A stretch of 64,000 nucleotides of DNA from Diphasiastrum complanatum (taxonomy: Eukaryota; Streptophyta; Lycopodiopsida; Lycopodiales; Lycopodiaceae): the NCBI GenBank assembly GCA_029204225.1, contig CM055093.1, positions 28,841,777 to 28,905,776 of the forward strand, written 5' to 3'. The position numbers and the translations under genes are program-made. Position 1 is the first letter of the stretch. Every line of letters starts with the position of its first letter. Shown here piece after piece: positions 11,229 to 21,500 of the stretch. Below the pieces are notes generated by a model. It was given only the letters and a program-made list of their open reading frames with translations. It was not told the origin of the DNA and did not search any database.

Positions 11229-11302
<74 letters not shown>

Positions 11303-14300
11303 CTTATAATGGAGAGTGACAACCAATTGTGTCTTGATCCTTAACCGTGTTTGTCTGCATTGCAAGCAATTCCATCCATGTGCACCAGAACGAATGTATG
11401 ATACCTCATCAGATAGATTCACCTCCATTCAAATGCCTCACTTTTTCACAAGCATGGCTTTAGAAAACAAATCAAACTTTGCCAGAAAAGCCAAAGGCTA
11501 GCTAGGAAACTAACGTGTATGGAAGCAATGCCTAAATCATTGTAAAAGCATATGAATGTGCCACCCAAATGCTAGCATATAAGGGTGCCACTCAAAAACC
11601 CTACACCCTAAAACCTAAACAAAAATGAAAATAAAGCCCTAATGCAATTCACTAACATTGATGCTCATAGCGATTTGACCGGAACAGGCTTGGGAAGATG
11701 CCAACACTCTTTTCCTAGCAAACCCTATAGCAAATCTCAACAACAGGTTTCAGAGAAAACAATGCACTACAGCTTCAAAAAAAAAGAAAACAAAATGTGA
11801 TGGCAAAAGAAGCTCAAAAAATTGTTTTGTGGAATTTTTTCCACACATTATCGATCAAGCTTTATAACATGTCACAATGACCCTCCCTATCTGGTAGCAA
11901 TCACATGGACAGCACCATCGCCAAAATTTTCCTCTTGTAGCTTTTCCTATTGTGTTGGCCATTAGGAAATCAGGTTAAAATCCTAAATAAATAAACTGCT
12001 ATGTTTTCACAGCGTTTTGAAGTTCCAGAACATTGTGTTCTGGAATGAGTGTTCTGGAACACCAATTTAAAGCAACTTAGGATCATTCTTCCTGACATGA
12101 GATGTAACTTTGTCATTCGTTTACATTAATATGACCAATAAAGTTACTTCTTTTTGGTTCTTTATCTGTTCTGCAAATGTTTTGTTTATAACTTGTTTCT
12201 TATAGCTTCTAGACGATGATGTTCTCACAAGACTCGTAAATGTAAGTCCTGACAAGAAAGGAAGATCTAAGTGATGGTTTTTGTAAAGTTGAGTTCATCA
12301 CATTTTTTGGGGGACTATAGTTCCCTAAAAAGCGATGCTAAAAGTGGTAGTCTAATGTTCTTGCTTTTCAGGCTCTGCCTTGGTGCTTGGTCAGAGCATG
12401 GGGAACGAACTGGAGGATTCTATGCCTGCAATAGATATGAGACAGCTAAGCAGGAAGGGGAGGTATGTTATTTAGGCATTCTTGGTTGTTCTGAAAATAT
12501 CAGATAATGAGGTGCTTTAGAAAATCTAATTCTTTCCATCTTTTTAGATGTTAGCTAATGAATAAAATTTAGTGAACTTTTTACTGCACTCGCAGTATGA
12601 TGAAGCTGAGAGACGGCGAGAAATGGCTAAAAACTCCCTTGAACGTTACACGCACTATTATGAGCGATGGGCGACAAATGAATCAGTTAATTTTTCTTCC
12701 ATACCAATTTTATATGCAATTTAATTTGCATGTTTAGCTGGATAGCAACAGTTTCTTGTCATTGTCCAGTGTCAAGTACAAAATTTTAATGCTGATTGTG
12801 AGTTCTGCATGCTGGCAGCTGCTGTTTCACTAGCTTGATATTAAGGATTCATGTGATCAGAATTTTTTAAGTGTGCTTGCTGTTGACACTGCATAAAAAC
12901 AATCAAGCTTCTGTAGATGGACCTATGAATTATCCAAGACTTACGAATTGCAATGGAGAAGGGCATTTTCGTGATTTATGCCCACTGTTGAGGATATGCA
13001 AGTAGGGAGTTTCTCATGATTAGGCATATGGGTTACTACCTATCGTTTTAATTACCATAGCGATCATACTTGGGAGGTAGTTTATCAAAATTGCTTCAAA
13101 CACTCGTGGATTCGTTCATTTGATTATCTTGGCTATCACATGCTGCACTTTAACTTTTTTGATTCTTGATTCATGGATCGAGACACATCTCTTCCAAGTA
13201 AATGTTTCAAGATTTCATGAGAATAGTGACCATCTTCAATTTGATTCTTTTAGTTTTAAGTACACAACAATCACCATCATCAGAAAATTGAAACATTTCA
13301 TTTTTGCTTGTCTTTGTTCACATCATAATCCTTTTCGTCATTTTGGATGTTCTCTTCATTAGAGTGAAATGACATGCGTAGGTGTTGCGGTTCTTGTTGC
13401 TCTTCCTCCACGTAGTTCATTTGATTGTCTTCTTCGTCATCTCAGGATTGATTCAAAAACCTATTATACTTTCCTCTCCCCTTTCCTCTTAGACTTTGAG
13501 CATGCTATTCAATGCAAGAGTCTTTTTCAACATGACCTAGTTTACCACAATGAAAACATGGTCATATTTTTCAGCAAGCGATTTTACCAGGGAGGATGCC
13601 TTTTCCGTCACCATCTTGCTCATAAAATGTTGGTTATCTATTGAGTGTAATACTCACAATATTGATGAATTTTTGAGTTGATGATGTACCTCCTTGATCT
13701 GTGTCAAGTATACCGTCATGGTCTCACCTTCACTCATCTTCACTGTGTGAAACCTTTGCTTCAAGAACAGTATTTGGGTTGATGCCGTAACTTTGAACAG
13801 GCTTTGTGGTTTCGCCATGCTTGAACCGGAGAGTCAGCATATCATACCCCGGCATGTTGATAAGGCACAATGCCTCTGAGCTCTCTTATCAGATTGATTT
13901 GCTTCTCAGTCTCACTTCTTGACCAATTGCCAAATCCCTCAAAATTCAAATCCATCATCACCAACATATTTTCACAAAGTGTGGTTACCAACGAGGGTGG
14001 CAATAAGTGTGGTCACTAAGTGCTCATAAGGTTTTGGTAATCCATTGAGTGTAATACTAACCATAGCCACATTGGCAAGAAATTCTTGTATTGTGATTAG
14101 TTGCTCGTGTACCTCCTGGATCTGGGTCAAGTATTCTGCATGATCTCACCTTCACTTATCTTCATTGTGTGAAACCTGTGCTTCAAGAACAGTATCCTGA
14201 TGATATATCTTTGTACATGCTTTGTAGGGTTCTCTAGGCTTGAACTGGTGAGATTGTGGCACCAATATGTGGTATCAAGTTATCTTGTGCCAACATGAAG

Positions 14301-17300
14301 ATAAGGCAAAATGCCTTTTGAGCTCTTTTTCAGACGGATTTTCCTTTTTGGTGGATCCATTTCCATCATCACCAAGTCTCACTCCTTGACCAATTGCCAA
14401 ATGCCACAAATCCTCATCGGCAACATTTTTTTCATTTTAAATTTCCACACTTGGAATTTTTTACCATGAAGTTCACTACTGTTTGGCACTATGAATCTGT
14501 CCATCTTCATTCCCATTTCATCTGAATAATGCCTGGTAATTGGAGGACAGGACATAAGTCGTCACTCCAACTATGCTAAACCGACGTTAATTACTTTTAA
14601 AGTCAAAGTATTGTTCATAGGCTGTAACTTGGTCCAACAGTGTCCGATTATGCCGATTTTTGTGTCTACAAATAGGCAGTAATGTTTTTTACAGAATGAG
14701 CAAATCATTTCTCTGACAAGAAGTCGTTTGAGTTTACTCTCTGTTTTCTTTATCTTACATTTTTTACACAGAGGGACAGTTCTTTTAAATTATAGCATAT
14801 CTCCCTATAACCTTGACTAGACTTCAAAAAAATATTGGTTACACCTTAAATAAATAGGCCAGAGCTTCATATAAGGGTTGGGCCAATTCTTTTTGGAAAG
14901 GTTGAAGGACTTGTTGAAATGTAAAGTTTTTATGAGATTTAAAGTTTGTAGAGTTTTACAGCATGTCAGATTGAATCTTAAAAACCCATTCTGACCTTTT
15001 TGGGAGGGAACGTACACTACGGTCCAGAGCGTACTGGGTCGAAACGTTTTCTTTTTAATATAAAAAAAACAGGATGCTCCAACAATTTCAGTTTATTCGA
15101 TCCAACTGCAGTGGCCACATTGATTCCAAGCACATCTGTATACTGACATTGATTCCAAGCGCATCTGTAGCCTGACATTGAGTATTCATAGGTTATTCAA
15201 CATCTGCATGATATTATTTCAAATGAACAAAGACCTACCTCCTTCTGCAATGGGTCCAGATTTGTTGGAACAAATTCTCATTCTTGATACAATTTTTCAG
15301 TGCACCTACAGTTTCTAAGACAGATTGTAATAGGTTCCAGAAAAGGCTATTGAGCCCTTTTGTCATCACAGTCATTTGATTTCCAAACATCACAGCCTTT
15401 TTTTACAATGTATACGTCCTCTCTTTTCCACAAGGATCATTTAGTTCTCTCTTCTTTTATTGATTTATCAGATCTAACCTCTCTTACCAAGGAGGAGGAT
15501 CTTCAATTCTATTTCAGATCGCAATCAATAATTGCCATGGCTCTGATACTAACTGAACTTCCCTTGTTCAATAATTACGCACACAATGTTTCTCTTAAAC
15601 ATTTAATGAAAGAGAGAGGCAGAGAGATGTCTCCATGCTAGAGAGAGAGGAACTCTACAATTGTTATAAGCAAATGAAAGACACGATCTCAATGCATAGA
15701 GGGGTATGTCCCCGTAACTACATTTAAATTGACTAGCCTTAACTCAATACAGAATAGCTTAAGGGAAATAATATGGGCCAGGGCCCCTGGCGTCCAAGTT
15801 ACATCAAGCATTCAATATATATTGTGTGTTGGCTATCATTCTAGCAGGTCAGACAAATTCAAATTTGAGATTTTTAATAATTCTGGAGAGGTCTATATAT
15901 GGATGTGTTAACATATTGTCATATTCATATCTGTCATGATACATTCTGTTTTGATGTCATTTGTTAAGGTGTGCTGTCAAGTAGAAATTTGGCTCCCCAA
16001 TTTGAGAAGCCATCTCACGGCTGAAATGCTATAACAAATAGAACTAGTAAATTTTTTGAGCAGTGCCAGTTAGTTTTGGTCATCTGCCTACTATTATCCC
16101 TTGTTTGAAATCTGTGAACAGAACTTGCCTCTCAAGCTTTTCAACATGATCTTTTTGAGAAGTGTCATAAGTTTTCAAGATGCTGGGAGTCTTTTTTTAA
16201 CTCTTTGGTACTTCAGCAAATGAACTGCTTTCTTTTAAAAAAATTTGGTGAACTTGCTTTTTAGCTCTTTTTTTCTGACCTAAAACTGACTTCGGTTTTT
16301 ATGGTTTGTAACAGTCAAGGGCAAAGGCACTTTCTGATCTTCAGCAAATGCAGGCAGTTCAGGTAGGCCTCCATTAGGTTTTAATATAAATCTTATAATG
16401 TTCTCACAAAGTTGGGCCAACAGTGCTTCTTGTAAAGATATTTTATTTTCTGACTCCTTATATGCGGATCATGCATTTATAACCATGTGGTGGATGATCT
16501 GTACTTGAGTTGATAGTCCAGTTCTGTTGGTTGTTGGTGGTCTTAAATTTCGGAGCTAATATATTTGCTAAGCTAAAGGTTTGAAGTGGGAATTTCTATA
16601 TGGGATTTCGTCTTATAGTTTCTGTTCTGGCATCAAAAGCATGCCTTATTACCTACTTGACTGTTAGTTGTGTAATTAGTGTGACCTCCTGTCAATATTC
16701 TAATTAGTATTTTCTTGATGCCTCATCGGTTACACTTTTTGACTGTCAATATGTTGTTAACATACTGTATTGAAATTTGAGTTGTTGAGCCAATTGATTG
16801 TAGGTTTGTTAACTGCATTATTCATGATATCATACGAAGTCTTGTTGGAATTCTATCTTATGCCTTCTTTTTGTGCATGTTTTTCTGCACATAAGTAAAA
16901 GCACGTGCTACTGACATTGTATTTCTTTACTGATTTTGTAGATTGAAAAGTTAAGTGATAAACAATGCCAGCCTGTATCTCAGCTGAAATTCGTTACAGA
17001 GGCATGGCTTCAGGTGAAACTTTCATCTTCACTGCTGCTTTGTTGATTTAGCATCTTCACTGCTGCTTTGTTGACTTAGCATCTAACCATCCGGCTATGT
17101 TAGTTGAGCAGCTTGAAATGTATGATTATTTGTAAGAAAAACTGAGATGAAGAGTGGTTGGAGCCAACAATATGTGGATATTGAATTTTTGTACAACAGT
17201 GTGAAGCAGCTGAGAAATAGCTTTCGGTGGGGTAATATGCTTAGTGTTGTGATGATACACTTATGTATCATCCTCATATATGTGCTGATTTCTGGCCTTT

Positions 17301-18461
17301 ATTTGAATACATTTGTATGCTTATTCATTATATGGCCATACTTTTACTCAATTGACATGCGTTCATATGGTGGGTAATTTGAAGTGGTCTCTGAAAGACA
17401 TTCATTATGCACTTTACACAACATCAATGTTGGTATATCCCTTAGATGTTACTTATTCAAAGTTTCTTACTTAGAGACACGCATTTTTCTCAGATGCTTT
17501 TGGCAATTAAACATTTTATAAATGCAGCCTACGTGATTCACCAATTTCATCAAAGGTAGGCACATTATTTGGATTTGAGAAGGCCACCCTTGGACAAAAT
17601 AGTAGGAAACCTTTTAGGTTTTCCACCTATTCTCTCTTCAGAAATCTGTATTACCCTACTGATGTAGCAAGTGTGAGAAGTAATGTTTAATTGTTACCCT
17701 GAAATGTTTAATTAGGTTAATTAAGGCCAAGCTTGCGTGCTGTGACTAGGGGCCTATTTTTGGTAATGATAATTTAAGTTAGAGTTTGACTCTAGTCAAT
17801 AGTATATGTGCATAAATATAGGCACTATTTTAGTAGTGACAGCAATTTAGGATGAATACTAGATTAAGAGCCTTCTTATTAGTCAATTGCTTTAGCAAAT
17901 TTAGACATAGGTCTCTCTAGCAAATCTGTATAATGGAGCATACCCTACCACAAGGTATGGGACATACTTGAAGTTCATCTCATCATTTGTGTTCTCTTCC
18001 ATACGTTTGGCTATTGTTTCACCACAATAGGGATCTTATTTTGGTTGTTTGTTTAAATAAGTTAGTTTTCTAACATGGTATTAGAGCTTTGGTTTAAGAT
18101 TCGAGAGAGCAAGGAGAAACTCAACGAACGAAATCAAACTACGAGGAATTGATTGGGCCATCATCTTTAAAAGGGAAAATGGGTGGGTGTCCCTAGCCAT
18201 CCCTAAAATTCGATTTTCTTCTACAAAGGTGGCAGCGAGACTGAAAATTTTTCCTTTGTTTGTGGAAGAACAAAACACAAGGCAGCTGAACTCTTTGCAG
18301 CAGGTTGTTGAGTTTGGTGGATCGTTGGAGATTGTGGTGGAGGAAGTTAATGCTGAATTGAATTGAAAGAGAAGGTCCTTCGTTGAAGGAAGGCTGCTAC
18401 AAGGCAAACTCTTCGGTGCTTCACCGTCATTATCAAGAACAGAAGCAAAGCAAAGACAAAC

Positions 18462-18522
<61 letters not shown>

Positions 18523-21500
18523 CGAGCTTTATTGATGCCTTTTCTATTCCAAAAGGCATATCAGACAGATGAGTACACGTCAAGTGTGTGATTCAGTGGG
18601 GAGCGTATGAAAAACAATAGAGAAAAAATAAGCTAAGTATATCTATTAAACAAGGATGCATCTCATATATGACTGCAACCGCAAACTCAATGGAAATGGT
18701 AACATGATGTCAGAGTGAGAGAACTCTTAATCAATTATGGGAGTTGTTGATTAGATTGTTGACAATCCTAAAGACAATGAGGATATCAAAAAGCCAAGTC
18801 CGACTGCTACGGAAGAAAGATGTGGTAAGAGCTGCTGCTGTTGTAGGAGGTATTTGTTGTTGATAGATCTCAATGTGATAGGAGCATCTTGGAAGAGGCA
18901 GTGATATCATCCTCTGATCTCATAATAGATTGGGCATTTGAATTAAGAAGTGATCCTTAGACTCTACCTCATATAGAGAGCAGAACTGGCAAATCCTTGT
19001 TAGAAAACCGACTTGCTCATACAAGTAACCCAAGACAAGATTCCTATTGTTGTTAGACAATAGCCACACATGAGAGAGAACACAAATGATGGAAACTCCA
19101 ACTATGTCCCATTGCTTACGAGGTGGGGCACACTACCTTCTTATAGACTTTGGTCTAAGCTAAAAGAAAAAGCAAAAGCAAAAATAATCTAAAAACAATT
19201 GTCTAATTAATGTCTCTACATATGGTAAAAGCACTAACACCTATCAATAGCATTAACTTTTGCTCCAAATTAAGCACTAGAATCTCGAACTTGTCTAACT
19301 ATAGTCTGCTGACTTTATTTTTATGAAATATAGATAAGGGCCCCTAGAATTAGCACGTAGGCATGGCCCAATAATCCTAATTAACCTAGATGATAACATT
19401 AGGGGTACTAATGTGAACATTAACTACTCTCCCCCTTAATGTTTGCATTGTCAAGAACTATGCCTAGCACGAGTATGCATATGTATCCTCCATGATGCCC
19501 ATGTAATGAAGATCCTCAATTCTGATGTAGAATCCATGATGAACTTTGATCTCAATGTCTTCATTACTCAATGTAGAACTTCCTTTGTATAATGATGCAG
19601 AATTCCTTTGAATGTTGACATCATTGAAATTCGATTATCTAATATCAGTTTTAAGTTTTAGAATTTCGATTTTATGCATTTATGATTGTGATGATTTAAA
19701 TTTTGAGTCTTGAGTCTTGACTTGTGACTCGTGACTCTTGAGCATTCAACATTGGAACTTGCAATTTGAGTTTATGTTTGAAGTCTGTACTTTCAGCTTT
19801 CAAGTATTGTCAGTTTAATTGTGCAATGTGCATTGTGATTGTGTGCTCCGCTAAGTTGAAACTCAAAGTTCTAATCAGAGACTCTCAGAGGCTAAAGCTG
19901 CAAGTGCCAAGCATATTTACGACTTAGTACTTACAACTTAGTAGCAACCAAAAGCTATAACTCTAAACCTTTAACCTGGCTAGTAAGTTGTAACCTAATT
20001 ATGGATGATTTTAAATTTCCATGTTTGCCAGTCAGGACTCAATAGTCAGGAGTCAAGACTTGGTTCGAATTTCGAAAGTCATGAGACTGTCATAAATGAA
20101 TAGTCCCAACTTAAACTGTCGTATATGTCACATGATACTAGTTAGTAGTAACTACTAACTACTTAGGAGTTAGTAGTAACTAGTTACTACATATGTAAGG
20201 CACAATGATATAACGGCTTTGCATCCTCACGGGGGTTTATTCTGTTGACAAGATAGAGATTCCTGGGCAGTATGATAGCTACCAAAAGCCTAACCCTTCA
20301 AATCATGTGAAAATAGTTGGATTTGATTAGACCTTGATTGGTCTTAGATCAAAACAATGACCCCAAATATTGACAACGAGTGGTGTAGTCGCTATTGGAA
20401 GACTGTTGCTAAGGGATTTCACGGTTAGATCAATTGTTGCAGAAGCTATCACTGACGACTTGCTCATCGGCGGGTTAAAGCATTGAGTCAACTTTGAGGC
20501 AAGTTTGATGTTTGCCCATGCCTGTCAGTTGGATTAGAGGTCAAAACTAGCATCTGACAAAAGATCATTAAAGATTCAAAGTTTGTCAAGTTTTTTGAAG
20601 TTCAAAGTCTAGATTCAAGAAGAAACGACAGTAATTTCTACCTTTTGGTGATTTGTCACAATATCATTTAGTCAAAAAGCATCACCATTGTTTGAAAAGG
20701 AATCAACAAATTTGGAAATTTGTGAAGATTCAAGCGTTTATCTTTTAATTGGCAATTTTTTTTTGAAAAAATGTCAAAGTTGGTGACAGTGTTAGGGCAA
20801 TACGATGCTTTATTGGCAAAGGATTAGGGCATTCAAGATATTAGGGCATCGGATGATTTAGGGCATTGGAATCCTAAAAGCAAGGTGGAAAAAAATTTGA
20901 CTTAGTGAAATTGGATCAAAGGTCAAACTATCTATGAGGATATGCATGGTCAAAGGAAAAGAACATGTTATGGTCAAGTAAAAAATCTGGGGCTAAGCAA
21001 ACAAGGGTATGCAAATAGAGTTAATTTTCCATCAAAGCTATGGAGACAAACCAAAATGTAGTTGGGGTTGCATGCAGATGTGCATGTTGTTGGCTGAGGG
21101 TATTGATGTGTATTTCTAAGACCACCTAAATCCAAAAGGTAAACCTAGTTAGGGTTGCATGCAAGAGTGCATGTTATTGGATTCGGTTTGGAGATTTCTA
21201 TGAGAAATCTGAAGCATACTCAAGTTTAGGATACAACTACTAATAGGGTACCAAATCACTTCTTTAATTCAAAAAGCAAGTTCAACTCCAAGAGGGAGTT
21301 GGGATTATTAACATGCATTTTTGTACATGGACACAACAAGCAAGTTATCATTCTACTTCATATTAGTTTGAAAAAGGCAAAAGTACCAAGGAGCAATCTA
21401 AAGCTTTGTATTTGGTATCAATCCAAGTACAAAGAGTTCGGGTTTGTTGTTTTAGATTGTTTGGCTTCTATCCAAGTCATAGTAGCCAATATATGTGGTA

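Larger units (their letters stand above)
10489..11231 (-). mobile_element. LINE copy C: truncated ORF1 fused to 3' end
   Basis: Minus-strand leader (11231-11102), ORF1 start and N-terminal two thirds (11101-10555), then a direct jump to the 3' end at about 10545-10489 with hairpin ATGCCTTTTGGCAT and AATAAAG. All of ORF2 and the ORF1 core are gone. It is bounded by (CT)n at 11232-11300 and 10403-10488. Like copy B it keeps both termini; the deletion point differs, so the two arose independently. Confidence 0.7.
7560..12371 (+). other. ARI intron d-e (4.8 kb) carrying repeat insertions
   Basis: Holds a decayed gypsy LTR with leader (8196-9220), LINE fragments (9230-11231) and two (GA)n runs. 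From 11301 to 12371 I see only unannotated intron sequence. RING2 is split by this intron right after the CW pair. Confidence 0.85.

Noticed and set aside
12930-12990. Zinc-knuckle-like [12 protein letters not shown] on the plus strand
   Set aside because: Lone short match in an intron, first Cys missing, opposite strand to the nearby copia gag; too little to call.
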